Below, in pieces: positions 18,885 through 29,058 of a DNA stretch of 64,000 nucleotides (the stretch's first letter is position 1; every line of letters starts with the position of its first letter). Source of the DNA: Desulfobulbaceae bacterium (GTDB lineage Bacteria; Desulfobacterota; Desulfobulbia; Desulfobulbales; Desulfocapsaceae); the NCBI GenBank assembly GCA_026988015.1, contig JALSMA010000017.1, positions 1-64,000 of the forward strand. Reading direction: 5' to 3'. The notes under the pieces were generated by a model that made no database searches, had not been told where the DNA came from, and worked only from the letters and a program-made list of their open reading frames with translations. The position numbers and the translations under genes are program-made.

Positions 18885-19953
18885 AGCCCTGCTGTGGCAA
18901 TTTTTGGAAGAGCATCCGAAGCAGAATGCGCCGTGGTGTGAATGGCAGGATGCGTTTGGCGGTTGGGATTCCTTCAGTGGATTTGAAACGAAGTTCCTGC
19001 AGCTGACCAATCAGCGTGCGTCTGCGGTCAATTGTCGAACCGACTGTGGACAAGGTTGCCCCAGAAAAGTTGTCGAACATGCCGCCGATGATATTGCTGC
19101 GGTTTGCCCTGAGCAGGAAGAGAAGCCTTACAGCCTGAACAAGAGGGATGTGCTGGTCTATACATTGACCCGGTCATCGTTCCACAAAAGCATCTGCGCC
19201 GGGCTTGGAATCACACGGAATGAAAATTCGCTGGACGGCATTCCCGGTGTTTTCCGTCTGGGGGATTACACACCGACCGCCGGTTTCAATTTTCCGGTTT
19301 ACCTGACCTTCAAGAGTGACCCGGACGCACTTCTTGAAAGCGTCAGGAATATCAGTCTGCTTGGGCAGGACCCTTATGCGCTGATCATTCCAACCCGCAA
19401 GCAGCTGACACCCCGGACCGAAGACCTGCTTAACCGGAGCGGATCAATATGTATCGTGCTGAGCGAGGAATTTTCCATTCAAGCCAATGGCAGCCTGAAA
19501 GCTCTCAGACCAGCGACCGATGTATTTACAACCTTTCAGGCAGATGTGCCTGAGCCGGATTCCGGTGGCATGGTCCATTTTGATACGCCTGCCGGTATTA
19601 ACTGGAGCGGCATCAGCATCAAGTTTATTGACGGCCATACCGTTTCCATCCGCACGACCAAATCACACGGCCAGTACAATTACACCCAAATGGGAATGGC
19701 TAATACCAGAAACGGGAACCCGACTGTTCACTGGACCCTCTTGCGGGATTTTGCGGAAAACCAAGGCATTATTGATAACACAAGCCCCAAGGACACACCG
19801 TTTCATCATATGTCCAAGCGTAAACAGAATTTATCCAAAAAGCTAAGGCAATTTTTCCGTCTAACAGACGACCCGATTGAATACCTGAAGGAAGAAGGAT
19901 GCTACCGATGCCTTTTCACAATCAAGCCTGAGGGGGATGACGAATATGCATAA
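18874..19953 (+). CDS. Hypothetical protein (359 aa), Cys-containing N-terminus and shared C-terminal module
   Basis: C-terminus SIRTTKSHGQYNYTQMGMANTRNGNPTVHWTLLRDFAENQG...YRCLFTIKPEGDDEYA homologous to the next ORF. Confidence 0.75.
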   Translation: MVSEALLWQFLEEHPKQNAPWCEWQDAFGGWDSFSGFETKFLQLTNQRASAVNCRTDCGQGCPRKVVEHAADDIAAVCPEQEEKPYSLNKRDVLVYTLTRSSFHKSICAGLGITRNENSLDGIPGVFRLGDYTPTAGFNFPVYLTFKSDPDALLESVRNISLLGQDPYALIIPTRKQLTPRTEDLLNRSGSICIVLSEEFSIQANGSLKALRPATDVFTTFQADVPEPDSGGMVHFDTPAGINWSGISIKFIDGHTVSIRTTKSHGQYNYTQMGMANTRNGNPTVHWTLLRDFAENQGIIDNTSPKDTPFHHMSKRKQNLSKKLRQFFRLTDDPIEYLKEEGCYRCLFTIKPEGDDEYA

Positions 19954-21895
19954 CGAAGGCGTCATTCACTATGATTTTGAAAAGTCCATGCCATCTTCTC
20001 TTAAAAAAGCAGCGGACTGGGCATGGACTTGTTATGAACGCCTTTGCCTATCTTTTTGCACGACGAATTGTATCAAGAAGGTAAAGTGTAAACTGCCGAC
20101 CCACTTAGAGTCGCACAGCCATGCTGGATTTGAGGAAGCTCAAAAAGCATTTCATGAGGCACTGGCTTATTTGCCTGTAATCGAGATGCCCAATGACGAA
20201 TGTCCGGCGTGCACCGTTGCAAAAGCGCTTCACACATTTCCACTAATTGCTGCCAGATCTGAAGTAACTCCCGTATCAGAAATAAAAATGAACGGTGTTG
20301 ACTGTTATCCTGAAGTTGTTCCCATGGGGGCCAATACAAAAAGATCATTTCCTTGCTGTATTGTAAATACATGGGTAGGAGACTCTGAACACGTCATAGA
20401 AAATCGATGCAGGGAAATGGTGCTACTCAATTTGGACATTGATGAGCTTCCTTCAATGCCTCCATGGGAATATGAAAAAATCGAGCATTCCTTTTTGCAA
20501 GGGCAAACAGTTGTAAAACGATTATGGGCTATCAAACAAGGGGAGCCGGAAGAAGAGATTAAGAAGAGCGAGCTATTTGAATACAATCTTAACAACGCAA
20601 TTGCGGCAACGATCTGCTTGAGAGATCTTCTTCGAGCAAATGTATTTTATCCCGGCGCAATACCTGAAGATGATTTTAGTTCCTTGGAACGGTCCCTTCT
20701 CGAGTGGATTAATCATTCAGTTGAAAACGAGCCTTTGCTAAAAAAAATATACAGTCAGTTATTTAAGGATGAATCATCTGAAGCCACAAATCCTTTGGAT
20801 ACTCTTTCGGCATTCTATTCTGTGATGTTGCTCCATCATCCTGACATGCCTGCAATCAATGCTGACTCCGGTAAAACAAAGGAATCAATTTCTGAGGTCA
20901 TGAACAAATGCCTTGGTGACTCGTTGCAGCCGATCAAAGAGGCACGCGACTATATCGTTAACGCAAAGCTGAGAAGCTGTATATATCCAACACCAGAAGG
21001 AAATGCCCAGTATCGTTCTACTTCAAGGTACTTCATGATGCTCCGAGAATATTGGATGCTTTGCCAAAAAGCTGTTACTGATCGGACCAATCATCATGTG
21101 GCTTGGCACCCATACCCCCTGTCAACCATTGTGATTAATTTGAAGCACCGGATTGATGCTTGTATCAAGGGGATGTCTGAAACGGGATTTGACATTTCAC
21201 CGAATATTCAAAGTGACATGGATGATCTGGTGGAAGCCTTATTGCATTGGGATGTCGATGAATTCAGCATTGGTGGGGAGGATTTGTTGAACAAAATCCA
21301 ATCTGTCGCTTTATGGATTGAAGAAACGGATATTCAAGTTGGTCGATCACTCTCTGCAATGATCCCTGAAGAGCAGACTTATATCGAATATGCACACCAA
21401 CTCTTCGAGAAATACAACAAGGATGCCAAGGCTGCTTTTCAAAAGATGTTGAGCAACGCCGACAAGCAAGCCGCACAGTACAAGAAGGACACTCAACCCG
21501 AGAGCCCGAAAGAAAAAAACGGAGAGACCTTCCCGCTGCCCCAAGGAGCAAAATGGAGCGAGCTTACACTTGAATTCTCGGATGGCCATGTAGTCACTGT
21601 TAAGTTTCAAGAAAAGCGCAAGCGCTTTACATACGCACAAATGGGGATGGTTTGTAGCAAAAGTGGAAACCCAAATAAGCAATGGGATCTGCTGAAAGCT
21701 TTTGCCGAATCATACGGCCAGATCGATTGGCAAAACCGGTTTGCTTCAAACAAGCTCAAAAAACAGAAACAGGAACTTTCCAAACGCCTCCGGGAATTTT
21801 TTCGGATCGAAGAAGACCCAATTGAGTGGGGCAAAGGTGAAAAATCCTACCGCTGCCTTTTCACGATAAAGCCTGAAGGAGCTGATGATTATTGA
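19937..21895 (+). CDS. Hypothetical protein (652 aa), Cys-rich N-terminus and shared C-terminal module
   Basis: Overlaps preceding ORF; N-terminal CYERLCLSFCTTNCIKKVKC; C-terminal FTYAQMGMVCSKSGNPNKQWDLLKAFAESYG...YRCLFTIKPEGADDY. Confidence 0.75.
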   Translation: MTNMHNEGVIHYDFEKSMPSSLKKAADWAWTCYERLCLSFCTTNCIKKVKCKLPTHLESHSHAGFEEAQKAFHEALAYLPVIEMPNDECPACTVAKALHTFPLIAARSEVTPVSEIKMNGVDCYPEVVPMGANTKRSFPCCIVNTWVGDSEHVIENRCREMVLLNLDIDELPSMPPWEYEKIEHSFLQGQTVVKRLWAIKQGEPEEEIKKSELFEYNLNNAIAATICLRDLLRANVFYPGAIPEDDFSSLERSLLEWINHSVENEPLLKKIYSQLFKDESSEATNPLDTLSAFYSVMLLHHPDMPAINADSGKTKESISEVMNKCLGDSLQPIKEARDYIVNAKLRSCIYPTPEGNAQYRSTSRYFMMLREYWMLCQKAVTDRTNHHVAWHPYPLSTIVINLKHRIDACIKGMSETGFDISPNIQSDMDDLVEALLHWDVDEFSIGGEDLLNKIQSVALWIEETDIQVGRSLSAMIPEEQTYIEYAHQLFEKYNKDAKAAFQKMLSNADKQAAQYKKDTQPESPKEKNGETFPLPQGAKWSELTLEFSDGHVVTVKFQEKRKRFTYAQMGMVCSKSGNPNKQWDLLKAFAESYGQIDWQNRFASNKLKKQKQELSKRLREFFRIEEDPIEWGKGEKSYRCLFTIKPEGADDY

Positions 21896-22204
21896 TTCCG
21901 GGTGCAAGAAATCCGAATAAATATTAATTCCCGAAACCTGCGAGAGACTTTTGGTTTGTGAAATCGGGTGGTTTGGTCAGACCGTTTGATGTCTTAACAC
22001 AACTCCAAAATACAGTTATTTGGCTAAATGCTTATTATAAAAGGATATCTGCAACCGGACTTGTTTCGGACTAAGTCTGAGAAAACAGAGAATACCGGCT
22101 CAAACAGAGAATAATATCCGGAGAATAGAGAGAATCAGGCGGCTGGAGAGTGGTTCCGGAAAGATGTCAAAACCGCCCAAACCCTTTGAATACAAGGGAA
22201 AAAG

Positions 22205-22255
22205 AAAACCCGTCACCTAAGAGTTTTTCTCTGAAGAGACGGGTTGTCTTTTTTC
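22205..22255. terminator. Bidirectional terminator between element operon and ssrA
   Basis: aacccgtcacctaagagtttttctctgaagagacgggttgtctttttt; minus strand also ends gacgggttttcttttt. Confidence 0.7.
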
Positions 22256-22258
22256 AAA

Positions 22259-22618
22259 TGGTGGAGGCGGCGGGAGTCGAACCCGCGTCCAAGAATGCTC
22301 CCCTTTCGTATCTACATGCTTAGTTCCGGGCTTTAGGTTTCGCGCCTGAGGCCCCGCCGGAACCAGAGTACTCCGACGCTATTCTGCTAAATCTCGTTCT
22401 TTTACCGGCAGACGCAGTGAAAGAACCAGCCCGTTGAGTCGGCGCTCCGATCCGGTCTTACGGGCAAAGACCGGGGGAACGGCACAGCAGTCTAAGCTGC
22501 CAGTGCGTAGTTATAATCGTCGGCGATTATAATTAAAGTTCCATCAGTTTAACGAGCAGATAGAAGCTCGGCATGCAACGTAAAGCTTACACATCCCTGT
22601 CGAATCCGTTTCGCCCCC
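22259..22618 (-). ncRNA. ssrA: tmRNA
   Basis: 5' GGGGGCGAAACGGATTCGACAGGG, 3' GGTTCGACTCCCGCCGCCTCCACCA; tag reading frame GCC GAC GAT TAT AAC TAC GCA CTG GCA GCT TAG = ADDYNYALAA. Confidence 0.95.
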
Positions 22619-22651
22619 ATAGTTTTTAATGTTAGTATACGTTTGTAATGT

Positions 22652-23137
22652 TCAACCAATCTGGCCGTTCTTCATGACACGCTGCAGTTCACGGTTGCTC
22701 TGTTTCTCTTTCAGAGACGCTCGTTTGTCGTACTGTTTTTTACCTCGTGCCAGGCCAAGTTCGACTTTGGCTTTGCCATTTCCAATAAAGTATATCTTTA
22801 GGGGGATGAGCGCAAGGCCCTTCTCTTTTAATTTTCCGATCAGCTTGCGCAACTCCCTTTTATGGAGTAGGAGTTTTCGTACTCGCAAGGGCTCATTGGG
22901 ATTGTGAGTGGCAAAGCTGTACATGGAGATATGGACATTGTGCAGGTATAGTTCGCCACGGCTGTCAATCTGAGCGTAACCGTCCTTCAGATTGGCTTTT
23001 CCAGCCCGCAGTGATTTCACTTCCGGGCCGCGCAGCACGATTCCCGCCTCGTATCTGGCGTCGATATGGTAGTTGTGGAACGCTTTTTTATTTTTGCAGA
23101 CAATCTTTACTGCTTTGTCTGAACCTTTGTGTGCCAT
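22652..23137 (-). CDS. smpB: SsrA-binding protein SmpB
   Basis: [42 protein letters not shown]; adjacent to ssrA. Confidence 0.95.
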   Translation of the reverse strand: MAHKGSDKAVKIVCKNKKAFHNYHIDARYEAGIVLRGPEVKSLRAGKANLKDGYAQIDSRGELYLHNVHISMYSFATHNPNEPLRVRKLLLHKRELRKLIGKLKEKGLALIPLKIYFIGNGKAKVELGLARGKKQYDKRASLKEKQSNRELQRVMKNGQIG

Positions 23138-23149
23138 GGTCTCTTTTTT

Positions 23150-24949
23150 TTATCCAGCGGTTACCCGCATTGCTTCTTCGTAGGTGGTAATCCCGGCTTT
23201 CACCTTCTCCCAGGCATCTTCTCGTAAAGTAGTCATTCCCTCGCGGATTGCAAGCTGTCTTATCTCTTCCACATTATTCCCGGCGGTAACCATTCTTTTC
23301 ATCTGCTCCGAAAGTGGGAAGATCTCAAAGATACCGCACCGTCCCTTGAATCCTGTATCTCTGCACTTACGACAGCCCTTGCCGCGTTTGAGACTGTAAG
23401 TTTCCTTGTCTGCTACAGGAAAGCCAAGCTTCAGCAGCTCTGACCCTTTCATTTCAAAGGATTCTTTGCAATGTGGACAGACGGTTCGAACCAGGCGCTG
23501 GGCCAGGGCACCGAGCAGGGTGGATGAAATCAGGAATGGTTCAAGGCCCAGATCTCTCAGTCTTACGATGGAGGAAACAGCATCATTGGTGTGTAAGGTG
23601 GAGAAGACAAGATGTCCGGTCATCGCGGCCTGTACTGCATGGGAAGCCGTGTCGAGGTCACGGATCTCACCGATCATGATGACATCTGGATCCTGGCGCA
23701 GGATGTTTCTCAGTATAGTTGAAAAGGTGACATCAATGAGGGGCTGTACTGAGATTTGGTTAAATGCCTCGTACACCATTTCCACGGGATCTTCCACGGT
23801 TACGATGTTGCGTTCCGGTGTGGCGATCTTCTCCAGGGTGGAGTAAAGAGTGGTCGATTTACCTGATCCTGTGGGGCCGGTGACCAGAACGATGCCGTGT
23901 GGTGCCTCTATAAAGGAGTTGTAAACATTACGATCTCTTGCTGAAAATCCGAGGTTGTCCAGATCCTGAAAGATCACATCCGGATCAAGAATACGCATAA
24001 CCACCTTTTCTCCGAAGGCGACGGGGACCGTGGATACCCGAACCTCGGCCTTTTTGTCACCACTTAAAGAGAGTTTGATGCGACCATCTTGCGGCCTTCT
24101 CTTCTCTGCAATATCAAGCCTGCCAAGAAATTTTATCCGTGCAACAATTGCCGAATGAACGGCCTTGGGAAGGTTGTAAATGGTGTGGAGGGCTCCGTCT
24201 ATCCGAAAGCGAATCATGCAGTTTTCCCGTTTGGGTTCTACATGAATATCACTGGCATTTTGGTCAAGGGCGTAATTGAATAGATGGTTTACCGCCGATT
24301 TGATATGCTGATCTGACGATGAAATCTCTTTGGAGGAGGAAATCTTGACAAACTGTTCCAGGTTTCCAATATCAACGGAGCTTCCCAGTCCTGCGCCTCC
24401 ATACTGGTCCTCAGCAGCACTGATTGAGCGCTGAAATCCGAAAAATTCCGAGAGAATTTTTTTGATGTCAGTTTTGGTGGTGATAAAAGGCTTGATCTTG
24501 ACCTGATTGGCCTGCTCGATATCTTTCAGTACCGAACGCTTGTCCGGGTGGTAAACGGCCACTTCCAGGATTCCATTCTGGAAATTAAAGGGCAGCAGCA
24601 GGTGGCTGATGGCAAAGTTTCTGGGGATGGTTTTAGTGACAATTTCCATGTCCAGGTTGAGCGGGTCCAGTTTTTTGAAGGGAAGTCCGTAGGACTTGCT
24701 CACTGCCCGCATGATACTGTCTTCATCAAGGGGGTTGTTCCTTTTGTTTCCGATATCAAGCCTGAGTGAGACAATAACATCAACCAGATCCGGAAAGCTT
24801 TTGTCAAACTTCTTGTCTGCTCCAAATTTTATAAGGAGTTTCTGACGCTGTTTACCCTTTTCGAGGGTAATGAATTTCCGTTGTTTCTGGGTGATCAGCC
24901 CATTTTTACTGAGTATATCAAGCAACGCATCGCTGTTGAGTAGTGCCAT
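23150..24949 (-). CDS. Type II secretion/type IV pilus assembly ATPase (GspE/PilB family)
   Basis: VTGPTGSGKSTTLYSTLE, ASDIHVEPKRENCMIRFRIDG, MIGEIRDLDTASHAVQAAMTGHLVFSTLHTNDA, CPHCK...CRKC. Confidence 0.92.
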   Translation of the reverse strand: MALLNSDALLDILSKNGLITQKQRKFITLEKGKQRQKLLIKFGADKKFDKSFPDLVDVIVSLRLDIGNKRNNPLDEDSIMRAVSKSYGLPFKKLDPLNLDMEIVTKTIPRNFAISHLLLPFNFQNGILEVAVYHPDKRSVLKDIEQANQVKIKPFITTKTDIKKILSEFFGFQRSISAAEDQYGGAGLGSSVDIGNLEQFVKISSSKEISSSDQHIKSAVNHLFNYALDQNASDIHVEPKRENCMIRFRIDGALHTIYNLPKAVHSAIVARIKFLGRLDIAEKRRPQDGRIKLSLSGDKKAEVRVSTVPVAFGEKVVMRILDPDVIFQDLDNLGFSARDRNVYNSFIEAPHGIVLVTGPTGSGKSTTLYSTLEKIATPERNIVTVEDPVEMVYEAFNQISVQPLIDVTFSTILRNILRQDPDVIMIGEIRDLDTASHAVQAAMTGHLVFSTLHTNDAVSSIVRLRDLGLEPFLISSTLLGALAQRLVRTVCPHCKESFEMKGSELLKLGFPVADKETYSLKRGKGCRKCRDTGFKGRCGIFEIFPLSEQMKRMVTAGNNVEEIRQLAIREGMTTLREDAWEKVKAGITTYEEAMRVTAG

Positions 24950-25118
24950 TGAACGCTCACGAATTGAAAAAGTCTAAGGATATTGCATCTGTGCTTCTGG
25001 TATTCTGTTCTTTTTCGTCCACTTAATCAAGAAACTTTTAACTCTTTCATCTATCTGTTATAAACTGGAGCAGAGAGTTTTTAGAACGCCATCAATCATT
25101 ACAATTCAGGATCTGTTC

Positions 25119-28100
25119 ATGTTATCTATTGTGAGTCAGTTATATCGAAGAACCGGAGAAACCAGTGAGTACTGTTTTAATATCGAATCCAGTCGCCCCC
25201 TGACTGGAGAGGAGCAGCAACGGCTGGGGCTGATCCTGGCTGACGGTTTTCTCGCGGAAACGGTTAGCGCAGTGCCGCAGCTTGTCGGAGAGCGGGTGGT
25301 GGAGATGGGGCCACGCCTCAATTTTGCTACGGCCTGGTCTTCCAATATGGTTTCCATCTGTGCCGCTACTGGTTTGGAGATTATCTCCCGTGTTGAGCGA
25401 TCCCGAAGATATCTGGTGGACGAGTCCATAGATCTGGAGGAGTTTATTTGGGAAAACCATGACAGGATGACCGAGTGTCTCTATCCGGAACCCCTTTCTA
25501 CCTTTGAGACCGGAATTGAGCCGGAGGCTGTTTACGATGTGGATATGATAGCTGGTGGCCCGGATGCCCTTCTGGAAATCCCCGGTATCTCAATGGATGA
25601 GCGGGATCGGAATTTCTATTATGATTACTTTGTTAAAAAGCATAAGCGCAATCCCACCATTGTTGAGATCATGGACTTGAATAATGCCAATTCCGAGCAT
25701 TCACGGCACGGTTTCTTTCGCGGCAAACAGGTGATAGACGGTGAGATGCAGGACGAGACCCTCTTTGATCTGGTGATCGAGACATTGACCAGAAATCCCA
25801 AGGGGAGTCTGGTGGCTTTTAAGGATAATTCCAGTGTGGTGGCGGGGCATGATATTCATACCATAATGCCCGAAAATCCAGGGAACCCCAGCCCTCTGCA
25901 GGGACAGGACGTTCGTTATCATATGCTTCTTACTGCAGAGACCCATAATTTCCCCACAGGTGTTGCACCTTTTCCGGGTGCAGAGACCGGTACCGGTGGC
26001 CGTATCCGGGACGTACAGGGGACCGGAAAGGGTGGCTTGGTCATTGCCGGAACTACCGGCTATTGTGTGGCAAATCTCCACATCCCCGGTTATACCCTGC
26101 CTTGGGAAAATCAGTACCCGTGCCCCGATAATCTTGCATCGGCTCTGGAGATTGAGATTCAGGCTAGTAACGGTGCCTCAGATTATGGGAATAAGTTCGG
26201 GGAACCCATGATACAGGGTTTTACCCGCTCCTTTGATCTGCGTCTTGATAATGGTGAGCGCTGGGGCTTTTTAAAGCCCATTATGTTCACTGGTGGAATA
26301 GGACAAATTGATGATAGGCACACGGAAAAGGACAAAGAAGTCAAAGGAATGAAAATTGTCCAGGTAGGGGGTCCCGCCTATCGGGTTGGTTTTGGTGGTG
26401 GTGCCGCATCGTCCATGCTCCAGGGGGAGAATGCCTCGGAGCTTGATTTCAACGCGGTTCAGCGTGGTGATGCGGAGATGGAACAGAAGATGAATCGTGT
26501 TATTCGTGCCTGCAATGAAATGGGTGACAGGACGATCATAGATGTGATTCACGATCAGGGCGCGGGCGGCCCTGCCAATGTCTTGAAAGAGCTGGTGGAA
26601 CATTCTGGTGGCTATATTGAGATTCGGAAAATGCGGGTGGGGGATCCCACCATGTCGGTGTTGGAAATCTATGTGGCTGAGTATCAGGAGCGAAATGGCT
26701 TTCTAATCAGTCCGGAGAATATTAAACAGTTCCAGGCCATCTGTGAGCGTGAAAAGGTGGGTTGTGAGGTGCTGGGCGAGGTGACGGGTGACCTGCAGTT
26801 TGTGGTTCATGATGAGCTTGACGACACTACCCCTGTGGATATTGATCTCTCAGAATTACTGGGCGATATTCCGGTAAAGACATTTGAGGATAATCGGGTT
26901 GATTCAAAACTGAAACCACTGGAGCTGCCCGATGATCTCACTGTTGCTGATGCCCTTGGGGATGTTCTGCGCTTGGTATCTGTTGGCTCCAAGCGTTTTC
27001 TTACCAACAAGGTGGATCGTGCAGTGACTGGGCTTATCGCCCGTCAGCAGTGTTGTGGTCCCCTGCAGCTCACAGTGAGTAATGTGGCGGTGGTTGCCCA
27101 GTCCCATTTTAGCAGGAGTGGTGGGGCCACAGCCATTGGTGAGCAGCCCATAAAGATGCTTGTCGATCCAGCGAAGGGTGCGAGGATGGCGGTGGGAGAA
27201 TCCCTCACCAATCTTGTTTGGGCACAGATTGATGACCTTGCGCAGGTGAAGTGTTCGGCCAACTGGATGTGGGCTCCTAAACTGCCTGGTGAGGGGGCAG
27301 CTCTCTTTGATGCTGCAAAGGGCATGTGTGATGCCATGATAGCGGTTGGTATGGCCGTTGATGGTGGTAAAGACAGCCTCTCCATGGCAACCATGGTGGG
27401 TGAAGAGACTGTCAAATCTCCTCGCGAACTGGTTATTTCTGCCTATGCTGCCATGGGTGACATCACAAAGGTGGTGACCCCTGATATCAAAGAGGCGGGA
27501 AGCTCTTCCCTGCTCTTTGTTGATCTGGGTGCCGGTCATAACAGGCTGGGCGGTTCAGCACTGGCTCAGACCAGGTCGTCACTGGGCAATGATAGTCCTG
27601 ATATGGACAGACCGGAGGATGTGAAGCAGGCTTTTCTGGCGGTTCAGGAAGCTATTGCCCAGGATCTGCTGGTTGCCGGACACGACAGAAGCGACGGCGG
27701 TCTGGTCACTACTCTCCTGGAGATGGCCTTTGCCGGTAACTGTGGCCTTGATATCTCCCTTGATTCTACTGATTCACCCCTGGAGGTGTTGTTCGCCGAA
27801 GAACTTGGGCTTGTACTCGAGTGCAGGGATGCGAATATTGTGCACCTGACTGAGATTTTCTCCAGTCGTCAGGTGGCGCTCACAAATATCGGCCGCTCCA
27901 TCAAAGAGAAACAGATTCGCATCGCAGTCAATGGCGAAACTGTTCTTGATGACGATATGAGAAAACTTCGAGAGACCTGGGAGGAAACAAGCTATCAGCT
28001 TGAGCGTCTCCAGGTAAAACCGGAATGTGCTGATGAAGAGAAGAAGAACTGTTATGACCGCATAGGGCCGCAGTATGTACTTCCCTTTGCACCCGTGCCC

Positions 28101-28925
28101 GCACCTGCAGAACTCCTTGCCATGTCTGATAAGCCCAAGGTTGCCATCTTGCGGGATGAAGGCTCAAATTCGGACCGTGAGATGTCCTCTGCTTTTTATC
28201 TGGCAGGGTTTGAGCCATGGGATATCACCATGAGCGATCTCCTGGCAGGTCGAGTGAGCCTTGATGGCTTCAGGGGACTTGCTGCAGTGGGTGGCTTTTC
28301 TTATGCCGATGTGCCGGAATCGGCCAAGGGATGGGCTGGCACCATCCGGTTTAATGACACTCTCCGAAAGATGTTTCGGGAATTTTATGACCGGCCAGAT
28401 ACCTTCAGCCTCGGGGTCTGTAACGGCTGTCAGCTCTTCGGGCTCCTTGGCATGGTACCGTGGCAGGATATTGAGGCAGAACGTCAGCCCCGATTTGTTC
28501 ATAATGTCTCTGGTCGCTTTGAGTCCCGCTGGAGTACGGTGAAGGTGTGGAAAAGTCCGGCACTGATGCTGAAGGGTATGGAAGGGCTGGTCTTTGGTAT
28601 TCATGTGGATCATGGCGAGGGGTATCTCTCCTTTCCCGACGCTGCAATCAAGGAAAGGGTGCTTGCGGAGAACCTGGCGCCGCTCAGCTATGTTGATGAT
28701 ATAGGTAATGCAACAGAATCCTATCCTTTTAATCCCAACGGTTCACCGGATGGATTTGCCGGGCTCTGCTCTCCTGATGGCAGGCATCTGGCCATGATGC
28801 CCCATCCGGAACGGGTCTTTCTTGCATGGCAGGCCCATTATCTCCCTGCTGAGATGAAGGCTCTTGAGGTTACGCCCTGGATGCAGATGTTCAGAAATGC
28901 CTATGAGTGGTGCCTGAAGGGGTAG
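25119..28925 (+). CDS. purL: Phosphoribosylformylglycinamidine synthase
   Basis: NNANSEHSRHGFFRGK, LTAETHNFPTGVAPFPGAETGTGGRIRD, C-terminal glutaminase LGVCNGCQLFGLLG. Confidence 0.95.
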   Translation: MLSIVSQLYRRTGETSEYCFNIESSRPLTGEEQQRLGLILADGFLAETVSAVPQLVGERVVEMGPRLNFATAWSSNMVSICAATGLEIISRVERSRRYLVDESIDLEEFIWENHDRMTECLYPEPLSTFETGIEPEAVYDVDMIAGGPDALLEIPGISMDERDRNFYYDYFVKKHKRNPTIVEIMDLNNANSEHSRHGFFRGKQVIDGEMQDETLFDLVIETLTRNPKGSLVAFKDNSSVVAGHDIHTIMPENPGNPSPLQGQDVRYHMLLTAETHNFPTGVAPFPGAETGTGGRIRDVQGTGKGGLVIAGTTGYCVANLHIPGYTLPWENQYPCPDNLASALEIEIQASNGASDYGNKFGEPMIQGFTRSFDLRLDNGERWGFLKPIMFTGGIGQIDDRHTEKDKEVKGMKIVQVGGPAYRVGFGGGAASSMLQGENASELDFNAVQRGDAEMEQKMNRVIRACNEMGDRTIIDVIHDQGAGGPANVLKELVEHSGGYIEIRKMRVGDPTMSVLEIYVAEYQERNGFLISPENIKQFQAICEREKVGCEVLGEVTGDLQFVVHDELDDTTPVDIDLSELLGDIPVKTFEDNRVDSKLKPLELPDDLTVADALGDVLRLVSVGSKRFLTNKVDRAVTGLIARQQCCGPLQLTVSNVAVVAQSHFSRSGGATAIGEQPIKMLVDPAKGARMAVGESLTNLVWAQIDDLAQVKCSANWMWAPKLPGEGAALFDAAKGMCDAMIAVGMAVDGGKDSLSMATMVGEETVKSPRELVISAYAAMGDITKVVTPDIKEAGSSSLLFVDLGAGHNRLGGSALAQTRSSLGNDSPDMDRPEDVKQAFLAVQEAIAQDLLVAGHDRSDGGLVTTLLEMAFAGNCGLDISLDSTDSPLEVLFAEELGLVLECRDANIVHLTEIFSSRQVALTNIGRSIKEKQIRIAVNGETVLDDDMRKLRETWEETSYQLERLQVKPECADEEKKNCYDRIGPQYVLPFAPVPAPAELLAMSDKPKVAILRDEGSNSDREMSSAFYLAGFEPWDITMSDLLAGRVSLDGFRGLAAVGGFSYADVPESAKGWAGTIRFNDTLRKMFREFYDRPDTFSLGVCNGCQLFGLLGMVPWQDIEAERQPRFVHNVSGRFESRWSTVKVWKSPALMLKGMEGLVFGIHVDHGEGYLSFPDAAIKERVLAENLAPLSYVDDIGNATESYPFNPNGSPDGFAGLCSPDGRHLAMMPHPERVFLAWQAHYLPAEMKALEVTPWMQMFRNAYEWCLKG

Positions 28926-29058
28926 TGAAACGATAAAAAATGGGATTCGTTACGGATTGTGAATTGTTTTCTTGGCAACATGTTGAAATAAGAAGGGAAA
29001 AAAATCCAATAAAAAAATAACATGAATCCGTGAGCGTTCGGTGGTGGTGCGGCATCTG

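Noticed and set aside
22259-22618. ssrA as proven attachment site of the element
   Set aside because: No duplicated ssrA 3' end is visible in the window and the recombinase is a serine type; kept only as a hypothesis.
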